64,000 bases of DNA from Caulobacterales bacterium (GCA_017303355.1 JAFLCU010000011.1:62001-126000), one strand, 5' to 3'; positions 16,866 through 27,769 are shown, counted from the first letter of the stretch. Notes: generated by a model from the letters alone, not told the origin. Numbers and translations are program-made.

Positions 16866-17960
16866 TCAAGCCTTAGCTCCCTTGCGTCCCGGCTTGTGGC
16901 TGGGACGCAAGCGGGCGGCGGCCTCATCCAGCGGCCAGCGTGGCCGCGCTGGAAATGACAGGTCGTCACTAAATCCCAGCCGCAATCTTTCAGCCCCCGC
17001 CAGAGCGATCATCGCCGCATTGTCGGTGCACCATTTGAGCGGCGGGGCGATAAAGTCGTACTTCCGATCCGCCGCCAGAGCTTCAAGCCGGCCCCGGATC
17101 GCCTGATTGGCCGCCACACCGCCGGCCGCCACCAATCTTCCCTTGGCGCCCCAAACCGTATCGAACGCGCGCATCGCGTTTCGCGTGCGATCGGTGATGA
17201 TATCGAGCACCGCCGCCTGGAAGCTGGCGCAGAGATCGGCTTTGTCCTGATCCGTCAGCACGCCGAGCGCGGCGACCTCGCGCGCACACGCGGTCTTCAA
17301 ACCAGCAAAGGAAAAATCGCAGCCTTCGCGACCAAGCAGCGGACGCGGCAGCGCGAAACGCTTCGGATCGCCGTTTTTCGCGGCTTTTTCCACGAACGGC
17401 CCACCGGGAAAGCCTAGGTCGAGCAGCTTGGCGAGCTTGTCGAACGCTTCGCCGAGCGCGTCGTCGATGGTGGAGCCGAGACGGCGATAAACGCCCACAT
17501 CGAGCACCGAGATGAATTGGCAATGCCCGCCCGAGACCAGCAGCAGCAAGTACGGGAAGGTCGCGCCGCCTTGCGCTAGGCGCGGGCTGAGCGCGTGGCC
17601 TTCAAGGTGGTTCACGCCGATCAGCGGCTTGTTGTGGGCAAGCGCGATGGCCTTGCCCGCCATCAAACCGACCATGACTCCGCCAATCAGCCCGGGGCCG
17701 GCTGTTGCCGCCACCCCGTCCAAATCAGCAAAATTCATCCCCGCGTCCGCCATCGCCGCCTTGATGGTCCCGTCGAGCCCTTCGACATGGGCGCGGGCGG
17801 CGATCTCGGGGACGACGCCCCGATAGGGCGCGTGATGCGCCGCCTGGCCGAGCACCACGTCCGAAAGCACATGCGGGCGACCTGCCTCATCCAGACGCAG
17901 CACCGCGGCCGCAGTCTCGTCGCAGCTGGTCTCGATGCCGAGGATGGTGAGTGGCTTCAT
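16866..17960 (-). CDS. tsaD: tRNA N6-adenosine threonylcarbamoyltransferase
   Basis: TsaD transfers the threonylcarbamoyl group to A37 of tRNAs reading ANN codons, in complex with TsaB and TsaE. The 364-residue protein starts near [10 protein letters not shown], the ASKHA-fold phosphate loop. [11 protein letters not shown] near residue 118 holds the metal-binding histidines. [10 protein letters not shown] near residue 140 and FAGLKTA near residue 225 are conserved, and the [12 protein letters not shown] motif lies near residue 315. The C-terminal tail is basic (HKPGRKGAK). A 10-base hairpin at 16881-16911 lies inside the last codons and could help end transcription from either side. Confidence 0.97.
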   Translation of the reverse strand: MKPLTILGIETSCDETAAAVLRLDEAGRPHVLSDVVLGQAAHHAPYRGVVPEIAARAHVEGLDGTIKAAMADAGMNFADLDGVAATAGPGLIGGVMVGLMAGKAIALAHNKPLIGVNHLEGHALSPRLAQGGATFPYLLLLVSGGHCQFISVLDVGVYRRLGSTIDDALGEAFDKLAKLLDLGFPGGPFVEKAAKNGDPKRFALPRPLLGREGCDFSFAGLKTACAREVAALGVLTDQDKADLCASFQAAVLDIITDRTRNAMRAFDTVWGAKGRLVAAGGVAANQAIRGRLEALAADRKYDFIAPPLKWCTDNAAMIALAGAERLRLGFSDDLSFPARPRWPLDEAAARLRPSHKPGRKGAKA

Positions 17961-18007
17961 GTGAAGGGGGACATAGACGCTGCGGCGTCATTGCGCGAGA
18001 GGCGCCT

Positions 18008-18069
18008 ATGGACCGCCGGCGCCTCGCCGGCCTACGCAGACGCTGGCCGGCGAGGGCGCCGGCGGTCCA
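18008..18069. repeat. long imperfect palindrome (second repeat family) between tsaD and hemC
   Basis: Arms at 18008-18032 and 18044-18069 are complementary over about 25 bases apart from one extra C, with an 11-base loop. The arm begins ATGGACCGCCGGCGCC. The same ATGGACCGCCGGCGCC string recurs at 50699-50714. The palindrome ends 11 bases before the hemC start, so it must lie in the hemC leader and could affect its expression. It is unrelated in sequence to the REP copies near 22.3-23.1 kb. Confidence 0.75.
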
Positions 18070-18080
18070 TATTGGCTGCG

Positions 18081-19025
18081 ATGACCTCTCCTCTCTTCCG
18101 TATCGGCGCGCGTGGCTCGAAGCTTTCGCTGGCGCAGACCGGGCAGACGCGCGCGCGTTGGGCCACGCTGCTGGGCGTGGAGCTGAACGCGCTGGAGATC
18201 GTGCCAATCGTCACCACCGGCGACACGATCCAGGATCGGCGCTTGATCGAGTCCGGCGGCAAAGGCCTCTTCACCAAGGAACTCGACGAAGCGCTGCTCG
18301 ATGGCCGCATCGATGTCGGCGTCCATTCGCTGAAGGACTTGCCGACACGCTTGCCGGCCGGCATCGTGCTCGCTTGCGTGCCGGTGCGCGAAGATCCGCG
18401 TGATGCGTTTGTTAGCCTGAAGGCGCAGAGCTTGGCGGAGCTGCCGGCGGGCGCGAATGTCGGCACCGCGAGTTTGCGCCGGCAAGCGCAGGTGCTGTTC
18501 GCGCGGCCCGACCTTGGCGTCGTGACGTTGCGCGGCAATGTCGATACGCGCTTGAAGAAATTGGAAGCGGGCGACGCCGATGCGACATTCCTGGCGCTGG
18601 CGGGGCTGAAGCGCTTGGGCTTGGAAGCGCGCGCGGCAAGCCTGGTCGATCCGATCGAAACGCCGCCCGCCGCATGCCAAGGCGCGCTGGCGATCACGGC
18701 GCGCGCGGATGATATGCGCACGTTGGAGGCGCTAGCGAAATTCGAGGACGCGAACGCGCGCGTTGAAATCGAAGCGGAGCGCGCGTTTTTGGAAGCGCTG
18801 GACGGCTCATGCCGCACGCCGATCGGCGCGCTGGCGCGCGTGAATGGCGCGGAATTGCGCTTTGTCGGTGAGACGCTGACGCCGGACGGCGTGATGCGCT
18901 GGCGACGCACCGAGACGATCACACTCGGCGCGGACGCAATCGCCCAAGCGCGCACGCTCGGCGCAACACTCGGCGGCGAAATTCGCGACGAAGCCGGCGA
19001 CGCTATCGTGATGGATAAGGGGTGA
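18081..19025 (+). CDS. hemC: hydroxymethylbilane synthase (porphobilinogen deaminase)
   Basis: HemC joins four porphobilinogens into hydroxymethylbilane in haem synthesis. The 314-residue protein has FRIGARGSKLSLAQ at the start, SGGKGLFTKELDEALLDG near residue 60, VHSLKDLPT near residue 80, GTASLRRQAQ near residue 130 and the dipyrromethane-attachment Cys in LDGSCRTPIGA near residue 240. ATG at 18081 begins the conserved domain; the open frame continues upstream through the palindrome. It overlaps hemD by four bases. It is divergent from tsaD across a palindromic repeat. Confidence 0.96.
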   Translation: MTSPLFRIGARGSKLSLAQTGQTRARWATLLGVELNALEIVPIVTTGDTIQDRRLIESGGKGLFTKELDEALLDGRIDVGVHSLKDLPTRLPAGIVLACVPVREDPRDAFVSLKAQSLAELPAGANVGTASLRRQAQVLFARPDLGVVTLRGNVDTRLKKLEAGDADATFLALAGLKRLGLEARAASLVDPIETPPAACQGALAITARADDMRTLEALAKFEDANARVEIEAERAFLEALDGSCRTPIGALARVNGAELRFVGETLTPDGVMRWRRTETITLGADAIAQARTLGATLGGEIRDEAGDAIVMDKG

Positions 19026-19699
19026 AACGCGTCGCCATCACCCGCGCGCTGCCGGAAGCGGAGGCCACCGCGCGGCGCGTGCGCGCGCTGGGCGCCGAGC
19101 CCATCATCGCCCCACTGCTGACCATCGTGCCCTGCGGCTACGACACCAACATCGACGGCGCGCAGGCTCTAATCTTCACCAGCATCAACGGTGTGCGTGC
19201 CTTTCCAGCGATCCGCGAGGCGCAGGACAAGATCATCCTCGCCGTTGGCGAGGCCACGGCGGCGGCGGCGCGCGCGGCGGGACACAAGCATGTGCGCTCG
19301 GCCGATGGCGATGTCGTCTCGCTTACAGCGCTCGCCAAGGCCACGCTCGATCCAGCCAAGGGCAAAATCATTCACATCGCCGGCGAACACATTGCCGGAG
19401 ATTTGGCCGGCGAATTAGAGCGCGCGGGCTATCGGATCGAGCGGCGCACGGCCTATGCGGCGGTGCAGGCCAGCGCCCTGCCGCCGCAACTCACAGAACC
19501 GCTGGATATCGTGCTGTTCTACAGCGCTCGCGCCGCCGAGGCGTTCGTTTCACTCGGCGCGCCAAACGCCGCGCAACTCACAGCCGCCTGCATGAGCCCC
19601 GGCGTTGCCGAAGCCGCCGCGAAAACCGCCTGGAAGCGCATAATCGTGGCGCCCGCGCCACGCGAAGCCGATCTCTTGCGCGTCACACTCCAAGAGTAA
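19022..19699 (+). CDS. hemD: uroporphyrinogen-III synthase
   Basis: HemD cyclises hydroxymethylbilane to uroporphyrinogen III with inversion of ring D. The 225-residue protein is weakly conserved like the rest of its family, but MKRVAITRALPEAEATA, ALIFTSINGVRAF near residue 50, HIAGEHIAGDLAGELERAG near residue 120 and VLFYSARAAEAF near residue 165 fit. The start is GTG at 19022, overlapping the hemC stop as GTGA. Position right after hemC confirms the call. The mitofilin-like gene follows after 121 bases. Confidence 0.93.
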   Translation: MKRVAITRALPEAEATARRVRALGAEPIIAPLLTIVPCGYDTNIDGAQALIFTSINGVRAFPAIREAQDKIILAVGEATAAAARAAGHKHVRSADGDVVSLTALAKATLDPAKGKIIHIAGEHIAGDLAGELERAGYRIERRTAYAAVQASALPPQLTEPLDIVLFYSARAAEAFVSLGAPNAAQLTAACMSPGVAEAAAKTAWKRIIVAPAPREADLLRVTLQE

Positions 19700-19769
19700 T
19701 TCTCCCCCGCTGGGGCAAGTGCTTGAGCGGCCTCTCGGAGGGCCGTAGGTTTCTGCTTCGGCCCCGACT

Positions 19770-19796
19770 CATTTCCGATGCGAAATCGCGGAAATG
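19770..19796. other. hairpin in the hemD-mitofilin spacer
   Basis: An 8-base perfect inverted repeat (CATTTCCG and CGGAAATG) encloses an 11-base loop. It lies about 25 bases before the mitofilin start. It has no T-run, so it is not an intrinsic terminator. It may be an RNA stability or processing element between hemD and the next gene; nothing further can be said. Confidence 0.4.
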
Positions 19797-19820
19797 GCTG
19801 GGGAAATCTTGGGGAGCCAC

Positions 19821-20816
19821 ATGAGCAGAGACGACGACGAAGCGGAGCGCGGACGCGCCGAGCCGATCGACGTTGATTACGAGCCGGCCTATCGCGACGA
19901 TCGTCGCGGCGGCGGCATCGGCGGCGGGACAGCTCTTGCGCTTGCGGTGTTGGCCGCGGGCGTCGGCGCCGCGGGCGGCGCGATCGCGCCCCGCGTGCCG
20001 GCGGTGCAAGCCGCGCTCGACAATGTAGCGCCCGCGACAACGGCGAGCGCTGATGGCGCCACGGCGCCCGCGAATCTCACCGAACTCGGTCAACGCCTCG
20101 ACGCGGTCGAAGGCATCTTGAACGCGCCGCTCGCGGAGGCCGCCTCCGGCGGATTCGAAGGCACCGCCGCCAGCGTGTTCGCGATGCAATCAAGCCTCCG
20201 CAACGTCGAAGCGCGCCTGCAGACCATGCCCTCCACGGCGGAGGTGCAAGCGCTCGTCGCCGAGGTGCGCGGCCTGCAAGAAGAATTGCCGGCGGTCGCG
20301 GCCGAAGCACGCGCGGCGGCGACCGCCGCGCGCGCCTCGTACGCCGTCGTCGCGGCATCGGAAGCCGCGCGCTCTTCGGGCCCGTTCCCGCAAGCGCACG
20401 CAGCACTCGCGACCTTGTTGCCGAACGACGCCAACGTGGCCGCACTTGAGCCGCTCGCGCGCACCGGCGCGCCGACGCGGATCGAATTGCGCGATCAGTT
20501 CGACCGCCTCGACAACGAGATCGTACGCGCCGCGCGGCAAAGCCAAGCCGGCGCGGGCTTCTGGGGCCGCATTCAAGCTGCACTCGCGCAATGGATCGTG
20601 GTGCGCCAGTCTGGCCAGGGCGACACGCCCGAAGGCATCGTCGAACGCGCCGAACAATATCTCGCCGCCGATCGTCTCGGCGACGCCATTCAAGAACTGA
20701 ACCGGTTGCCCGGCGCGTCAAAGCGCGTCGCGCAGCCTTGGCTTAACGACGCGCAGCGCCGGCTCGAAATCGACCAGCGCCTGGCGGCGATCCGACAAGA
20801 ATTGTCGCGGAGCTAG
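19821..20816 (+). CDS. mitofilin (Mic60) family inner-membrane protein
   Basis: A 331-residue protein with an acidic cytosolic N-terminus, one transmembrane helix (GGTALALAVLAAGVGAAGGAIA, residues about 34-55), a long alanine-rich coiled-coil region and a C-terminal mitofilin-signature domain (residues about 230-331) ending WLNDAQRRLEIDQRLAAIRQEL. Alphaproteobacterial Mic60 homologues sit in this haem operon position and have been linked to intracytoplasmic membrane shaping. ATG at 19821 follows TGGGGAG. It lies between hemD and hemY. The Mic60 assignment rests on domain order and context. Confidence 0.82.
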   Translation: MSRDDDEAERGRAEPIDVDYEPAYRDDRRGGGIGGGTALALAVLAAGVGAAGGAIAPRVPAVQAALDNVAPATTASADGATAPANLTELGQRLDAVEGILNAPLAEAASGGFEGTAASVFAMQSSLRNVEARLQTMPSTAEVQALVAEVRGLQEELPAVAAEARAAATAARASYAVVAASEAARSSGPFPQAHAALATLLPNDANVAALEPLARTGAPTRIELRDQFDRLDNEIVRAARQSQAGAGFWGRIQAALAQWIVVRQSGQGDTPEGIVERAEQYLAADRLGDAIQELNRLPGASKRVAQPWLNDAQRRLEIDQRLAAIRQELSRS

Positions 20817-20822
20817 AGCACG

Positions 20823-22241
20823 ATGTTGCGTCTCGCGTTTCTTCTGATCATCGCCGTGATGGCGATGCTGGCCTCGTGGCAGATCGTCACCACCGATCCG
20901 GGCACGGTTGAGATCAACTGGTTCGGCACCGAGGTGAGCACCAGCGCGCTGTTTGGCTTGCTGGTGCTGGTCGTGCTGGTGGCGATCGCGCTGCCGGTGC
21001 TGCGGCTGTTGATGTTTCTGGTCGATGCGCCTGGCCGTATCGGCAAGGCCAGCCAACGCGCGCGCATCCGTCGTGGCCAGGAGGCATTGGCGCTGGGCCT
21101 GATCGCCGCCGAGGCGGGCGAGTTCGAGGAAGCGCGCCGCCAAGCTGATAAAGCCGAAGACCTGATCGAAGAGCCGCGCCTCGCCATGCTGCTGCAAGCG
21201 CGCGCGGCCGAGGTCGCGGGCGACACCGCCGGCGCCGAGCGCGCCTATTCCGGCATGCTTCAGCACGAAGACACCGAAGTGCTCGGCCGCAAGGGCCTGA
21301 TGGCGGCGGCCCTCAAGCGCGGCGACCGCACCGCCGCGCGCGCGCATGCGCAAGCGGCGCTGAAAGCGTCAAAGACCGCGACCTGGCCGTTCCAGTACGC
21401 GTTCGATCTCGCCGTGCAGGCCGCCGATTGGGACAACGCGCTCGAAGCGCTCGAACTCGGCGACAAGCGCAAGCAGCTTGAAGACAAAGTCGCCAAGCGC
21501 CGCCGCGCCGTGCTGATGACGGCGCAAGCCGCCAAGCTCGAGCGCGACCGCCACGCCGACAAGGCCGCCGACCTGGCGCAGAAAGCCTTCCGCATCGCCC
21601 CGCAATTCGCACCCGCCGCCGCGCTGGCCGCGCGCCTGCTCGTCGGTGAAAGCAAAGGCGAGCGCGCCGCCTCGATCCTGGAAGACGCGTGGGAAAACGG
21701 CCCGCACCCCGCGCTCGCGCACGCCTATCGCGATGTCGTGCCCGGCGAAACGCGCGAAGCCCGCGCCGAACGCCTAACCGCCTTCGCCGAGAAGCGCCGC
21801 GATCATCGCGAATCGAAGATCATGCTCGCCGAACTCGCCATGGAGCGCGGCGATTGGGGTGCGGCGCAATCGCTGCTTGAGGATGCGTATCGCGAAAACC
21901 CCTCGTCGCGCATCTGCATCCTGTTCGCGCAAGTCGCGCGCGGGCGCGGCGACGAGAACGGCGCGCGCACCTGGCTGGCGCAAGCCGCAGCCGCGCCGCG
22001 CGAAGCGGATTGGAGCGATCTCGATCCGGAAGGCCCGGCCTTCCTCTATGACGACAATGATTGGGCGCGGCTCGTTTATGTGTTTGGGGACGGCGGCCAG
22101 TTGATCCATCCGCGCATGGAGCGCGGCCACAACGACGCGCTCGGCCCCGTGCTGGCGCTGCCGACCGCCGCCCTCACCGCCCCGCGCCCGGACCTGCGCG
22201 CCGAGCCAGCGGACGACGTCGAAGTGGAAGAAGTGCGCTAA
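20823..22241 (+). CDS. hemY: HemY-like TPR membrane protein
   Basis: A 472-residue protein with two N-terminal transmembrane helices (residues about 3-22 and 40-62) matching the HemY N-terminal domain (TDPGTVEINWFG between them), then tetratricopeptide-like helical repeats to about residue 400, and an acidic tail. This is the HemY of haem operons, a scaffold-like protein of uncertain role, not the eukaryotic-type protoporphyrinogen oxidase also called HemY. It starts six bases after the mitofilin stop, so the two are coupled. Repeat phrases such as AEAGEFEEARRQADKAEDL and LAMERGDWGAAQSLLEDA show the TPR pattern. Confidence 0.9.
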   Translation: MLRLAFLLIIAVMAMLASWQIVTTDPGTVEINWFGTEVSTSALFGLLVLVVLVAIALPVLRLLMFLVDAPGRIGKASQRARIRRGQEALALGLIAAEAGEFEEARRQADKAEDLIEEPRLAMLLQARAAEVAGDTAGAERAYSGMLQHEDTEVLGRKGLMAAALKRGDRTAARAHAQAALKASKTATWPFQYAFDLAVQAADWDNALEALELGDKRKQLEDKVAKRRRAVLMTAQAAKLERDRHADKAADLAQKAFRIAPQFAPAAALAARLLVGESKGERAASILEDAWENGPHPALAHAYRDVVPGETREARAERLTAFAEKRRDHRESKIMLAELAMERGDWGAAQSLLEDAYRENPSSRICILFAQVARGRGDENGARTWLAQAAAAPREADWSDLDPEGPAFLYDDNDWARLVYVFGDGGQLIHPRMERGHNDALGPVLALPTAALTAPRPDLRAEPADDVEVEEVR

Positions 22242-22316
22242 CAACTCAAGCCGGCGCGGCAGCGGCGGCGGATCAAAGCTGGCGGATACGCGGGCCCTCG
22301 CGCGCCACCGGCTCAC

Positions 22317-22359
22317 GCGCGTCGCTCCGCGACGCATGCGCGGCGGAGCCGCGCGCTCC
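22317..22359. repeat. REP copy 1 (upstream of RAYT)
   Basis: A double-hairpin palindrome: GCGTCGC-TCC-GCGACGC followed by ATGC and GCGGC-GGA-GCCGC, then the right outer arm GCGCTCC. The left outer arm is degraded compared with copies 2-4. It lies 39 bases before the start of the REP-associated transposase gene. Confidence 0.8.
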
Positions 22360-22398
22360 CTGTTTGCGCCATCCGCGCCCCAAGCTAACGATATAGGG

Positions 22399-22905
22399 AT
22401 GGGCACGAAAGGCTGGCATTCGCGCGGCTATCTCCCGCACTACGATGGCTGGGAGATCACCCAGCATATCGTCTTTCGCTTGTTCGATTCAGTGCCGCCG
22501 AGCGAACAAGAAGGTGACGATGTCCTCGATCGTCACCTTGGCTCATGCTTCATGCGCGACGCGCAGTGCGCCCACATCGTTGCCGAAGTACTGCTCCATC
22601 ACAACGACCACTACGCGCTGCAAGCCTGGTGCATCATGCCCAATCACGTGCACGCGCTCATCGCCACAAAAGCCGAAGCGGAACTCGGCCAAATCGTCCA
22701 TTTCTGGAAGAGCACGACACGGCGGCGGATCAATGCAGTGCTCAACCGCACTGGGCCCGTCTGGGCCAAGGACTATTTCGACCGCTTCATCCGTAGCCAA
22801 CAGCACTTCGACACCAACAAGCACTACATTGAAATGAACCCTGTCACCGCAGGGCTCTGCGACAAGCCCGAGGCTTGGCCTTTCAGCTCTGCCGGCTGGA
22901 AGTAG
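22399..22905 (+). CDS. REP-associated tyrosine transposase (RAYT, TnpA_REP)
   Basis: A 168-residue Y1/HUH single-strand transposase-like enzyme. The HUH metal motif is in WCIMPNHVHALI, the candidate catalytic tyrosine in NKHYIEMNPVTAGL, and the family-typical ending is EAWPFSSA. RAYTs are non-autonomously spreading relatives of IS200/IS605 enzymes that act on REP hairpins. This one is flanked by one matching palindrome upstream and three downstream, the expected RAYT-REP arrangement. It appears intact. ATG at 22399 was chosen because the fold begins right after it. No inverted terminal repeats or target duplications of a normal IS are visible. Confidence 0.92.
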   Translation: MGTKGWHSRGYLPHYDGWEITQHIVFRLFDSVPPSEQEGDDVLDRHLGSCFMRDAQCAHIVAEVLLHHNDHYALQAWCIMPNHVHALIATKAEAELGQIVHFWKSTTRRRINAVLNRTGPVWAKDYFDRFIRSQQHFDTNKHYIEMNPVTAGLCDKPEAWPFSSAGWK

Positions 22906-22933
22906 CTCGATAAACGCCGCCTATTTGAATGAG

Positions 22934-22979
22934 GGAGCGCGTCGCTCCGCGACGCATGCGCGGCGGAGCCGCGCGCTCC
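22934..22979. repeat. REP copy 2
   Basis: A complete double-hairpin palindrome 29 bases after the RAYT stop. The outer arms GGAGCGCG and CGCGCTCC enclose the two small hairpins described for copy 1. A 29-base spacer containing CAAACACCGGCGCCTGGTCAA follows. Confidence 0.9.
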
Positions 22980-23008
22980 AACCCGCAAACACCGGCGCCT
23001 GGTCAAAG

Positions 23009-23053
23009 GGAGCGCGTCGCTCCGCGACGCTGCGCGGCGGAGCCGCGCGCTCC
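23009..23053. repeat. REP copy 3
   Basis: Same structure as copy 2, one base shorter in the centre (CTGC instead of CATGC). It begins 75 bases after copy 2 and is followed by almost the same spacer, so copies 2-4 look like tandem duplication of a unit of about 75 bases. Confidence 0.9.
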
Positions 23054-23082
23054 AACTTGCAAACACCGGCGCCTGGTCAATG

Positions 23083-23128
23083 GGAGCGCGTCGCTCCGCG
23101 ACGCTGGCGCGGCGGGGCCGCGCGCTCC
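23083..23128. repeat. REP copy 4
   Basis: Third downstream copy, 74 bases after copy 3, with small changes (CTGGC centre, GGGGCC instead of GGAGCC). It ends 20 bases before the convergent end of gyrB, so the array fills the whole spacer between RAYT and gyrB and may help end transcription there. Confidence 0.88.
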
Positions 23129-23148
23129 GACCTGCAAACACTCAGCCC

Positions 23149-25662
<2,514 letters not shown>

Positions 25663-25671
25663 TCAAAACGC

Positions 25672-26322
25672 CTAGAAAATCAGCGGCAAAGCCATCCAAA
25701 TCGCACCGCCCATCGCAAGCGCGCCGAGCAGCAGCCAAAGCCCGTCTCGCGCCGTCATGCCGAGCCCGAAAAACACCACGGCGAGGGCCGGCGCGACGGG
25801 GGCCAGCGGGATCAGACCGAGCGGGAACGTGATCAACGCCGCGCCGATCACAAGCAACGCGACAAGGTTCACGAAGGGCGGCTTGGAGAGAAATTGGAGC
25901 CGCGGCTTAAGCAGCGCGTCGATCACCCTGGCCACACCCCTGCAAGCTTCCACGGCGCGGGCGACGCCATCGCGCGGCAAGCTCATCTCGCGCGCTTTGC
26001 GCGGCAGCCAAATGCGCTTCATGCCCAGCGCCATCTGCCCAGCCACCAGCAGCGTAAGCACCGCCACGAACCACGTTGTGCCAGGCAGCGCCGTCAACGG
26101 CGAGACAGCGATCAGACCGATGACAAGCAAGAGCGGGCCATAGGTGCGCCGCCCCACCGAATCCAGCACCTCGCCAAGCGAGAGCTTTTCAGGCGTATCG
26201 TCGTTGCCAGCCTTGTAAGCGATGTCGTCAAGGACGTCGTTCAGGTTCAGCGGTTCGGGATGCGGTGGCGGCATGCGCTCTTGAAGCGCGGCGCCGGCGC
26301 CGGCGTCAATGTGCGCGCTCAA
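25672..26322 (-). CDS. ExoD family membrane protein
   Basis: A 216-residue protein of the ExoD family, named from a rhizobial gene affecting exopolysaccharide and alkali tolerance; the activity is unknown. After a polar N-terminus, LSLGEVLDSVGRRTYGPLLLVIGLIAVSPL begins the conserved domain near residue 47. MKRIWLPRKAR near residue 100 and two C-terminal hydrophobic blocks follow. The longest reading starts with TTG at 26322, overlapping a tiny open frame as TTGA. An ATG at residue 17 (MPPPHPEP) is the alternative. gyrB follows after 93 bases on the same strand. Confidence 0.82.
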   Translation of the reverse strand: MSAHIDAGAGAALQERMPPPHPEPLNLNDVLDDIAYKAGNDDTPEKLSLGEVLDSVGRRTYGPLLLVIGLIAVSPLTALPGTTWFVAVLTLLVAGQMALGMKRIWLPRKAREMSLPRDGVARAVEACRGVARVIDALLKPRLQFLSKPPFVNLVALLVIGAALITFPLGLIPLAPVAPALAVVFFGLGMTARDGLWLLLGALAMGGAIWMALPLIF

Positions 26323-26429
26323 AACAGTATCGGCGGCGCGAGCAGGATCGCGCGTTCGTCCAGCACATGGGACGCCCCATTGGGCTGGGCCGCGACACGA
26401 TCTGGCGTCGAGTTCAGCGTGAAGGTCAT
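26319..26429 (-). CDS. possible 36-residue upstream open frame coupled to ExoD
   Basis: A short open frame starting ATG (MTFTLNSTPDRVAAQ) and ending ILLAPPILF, whose TGA overlaps the presumed TTG start of exoD by four bases. The overlap suggests coupling, but there is no clear ribosome binding site and no recognisable family. It starts right after a strong inverted repeat. It may be a leader peptide, a gene remnant or chance. Confidence 0.3.
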   Translation of the reverse strand: MTFTLNSTPDRVAAQPNGASHVLDERAILLAPPILF

Positions 26430-26433
26430 CACG

Positions 26434-26466
26434 TTGGGAACGTCACGCCTGCGCGTGAGTTCCCAA
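26434..26466. other. strong inverted repeat between CYP153 and exoD
   Basis: TTGGGAAC and GTTCCCAA form the outer 8-base arms, and TCACGC and GCGTGA the inner 6-base arms, with one unpaired G and a CTGC loop. No T-run follows on either strand. It could be a regulator-binding palindrome for the downstream exoD transcript or an RNA hairpin following the P450 gene. Confidence 0.6.
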
Positions 26467-26497
26467 CCGACTGGAGTTCCACATCGGAGCGTGGCGC

Positions 26498-27769
26498 TCA
26501 GGACGCAATGCGGACCGGCAAGCTTTCATAGCCCTTCACAAAGGACGAATAGACCCGTTTGGGTTCATCGACGACCTCGATGTGATCGAAGCGCTTGAGG
26601 ATTTCTTCCCACACAATGCGCAGCTGCATCTCGCCGAGGCGATTGCCGACGCAACGGTGAATGCCGAAGCCGAAGGACAAGTGACGGCGCACATTCTCGC
26701 GTTCGATGTCGAACTGATCCGGATTGGGGATCACCTCGTCATCGCGATTGCCCGAGACGTACCACATCACGACCTTGTCGTGCTTCTTGATCAGCTTGCC
26801 GCCGAACTCGACGTCTTCAAGCGCTGTACGGCGCATGAAGGCCAGCGGCGTTTGCCAGCGGATGGTCTCCGACACCAGATTGGGAATCAAAGCCGGATTG
26901 GCTTTCAATTTCGCATACTGCTCCGGAAATTTGTTGAGCGCATAGACGCTGCCCGAGATCGAATTGCGCGTCGTGTCGTTGCCGCCGACGATCAGCAGGA
27001 TCAGGTTTCCCAGATATTCCATTGACGGCATGTTCTTGGTGCTCTCGCCGTGCGCGAGCATCGAGATCAGATCGTTGCGCGGCGGCGCGTTGGAGCGCTC
27101 CTGCCAGAGGTTCATGAAATAGCCCAGGCATTCCATGAGTTCGGCGCGACGCTGTTCATCGCTCTCGACGATGCCGCCGCCGGGCGCCGCGGTCGCCACG
27201 TCCGACCAGCGCGTGAGCTTGCGGCGATCTTGCCACGGGAAATCAAACAGCGTGGCCAACATCTGCGTGGTGAGTTCGATCGAGATCTTGTCGACCCAAT
27301 TGAACACTTCACCGCGCGGCACTTCATCAAGCAGCTTGCCGGCGCGTTCGCGGATCAGCGGCTCCAGATGCGCGAGGTGATTTGGCGCAACGATCGGCGA
27401 CACCGTCTTGCGCTGCACATCGTGCTTTGGCGGATCCATCGCGATGAACATCGGCAACTGGAAGTCCTCTTCAGGGTCGAACAGCACGATCGACGGTTCG
27501 GAGGAGAAGCGATGGTGATCGGTATCGATCGCCATGATGTCGTTATATTTGGTGATCGACCAATACGGGCCATTGAGACTATCGGGGCAATAATGCACCG
27601 GGTCTTCCTTGCGCAGGCGCTCGAAGAACGGCCAGAAATTATTGTCACGGAAACGCTCGGCCCGGCTGATGTCGAGGGTCGAGAGGTCTGTCTTCCACGC
27701 GTCTTCGTTCGGATTGTAATCAAAAACGAAATCCGGGTTTTCGACGCGGACATAGTCGGGATTGGTCAT
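26498..27769 (-). CDS. cytochrome P450, CYP153 family (terminal hydroxylase)
   Basis: A 423-residue soluble P450. The haem-binding FGFGIHRCVGN places the ligand Cys at 373, ExxR is ETIR at 301-304, and the oxygen-activating I-helix is GGNDTTR at 263-268. The long stretch from FIAMDPPKHD through SIELTTQMLATLFDFPW and SDVATA to GGGI is characteristic of CYP153, whose known members hydroxylate the ends of medium-chain alkanes and fatty acids with ferredoxin and ferredoxin reductase. No such redox partners are adjacent. It is the third gene of a carotenoid oxygenase-thiolase-P450 run. The start at 27769 fits the family N-terminus and has GGAAAC upstream. Confidence 0.92.
   Translation of the reverse strand: MTNPDYVRVENPDFVFDYNPNEDAWKTDLSTLDISRAERFRDNNFWPFFERLRKEDPVHYCPDSLNGPYWSITKYNDIMAIDTDHHRFSSEPSIVLFDPEEDFQLPMFIAMDPPKHDVQRKTVSPIVAPNHLAHLEPLIRERAGKLLDEVPRGEVFNWVDKISIELTTQMLATLFDFPWQDRRKLTRWSDVATAAPGGGIVESDEQRRAELMECLGYFMNLWQERSNAPPRNDLISMLAHGESTKNMPSMEYLGNLILLIVGGNDTTRNSISGSVYALNKFPEQYAKLKANPALIPNLVSETIRWQTPLAFMRRTALEDVEFGGKLIKKHDKVVMWYVSGNRDDEVIPNPDQFDIERENVRRHLSFGFGIHRCVGNRLGEMQLRIVWEEILKRFDHIEVVDEPKRVYSSFVKGYESLPVRIAS

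Noticed and set aside
16881..16911. Hairpin near the tsaD stop as an intrinsic terminator
   Set aside because: The stem is good but lies inside tsaD codons and has no T-run on either strand, so it was mentioned but not called as a terminator.
22934..23128. Regularly spaced repeats resembling a short CRISPR array
   Set aside because: Only three units, each a 45-base double palindrome, and the spacers are nearly identical to each other; no cas genes. They are REP copies.
26265..26531. An 88-codon plus-strand frame across the CYP153-exoD spacer
   Set aside because: Arg-rich composition, no ribosome binding site and no family; it crosses the palindrome and overlaps two genes.
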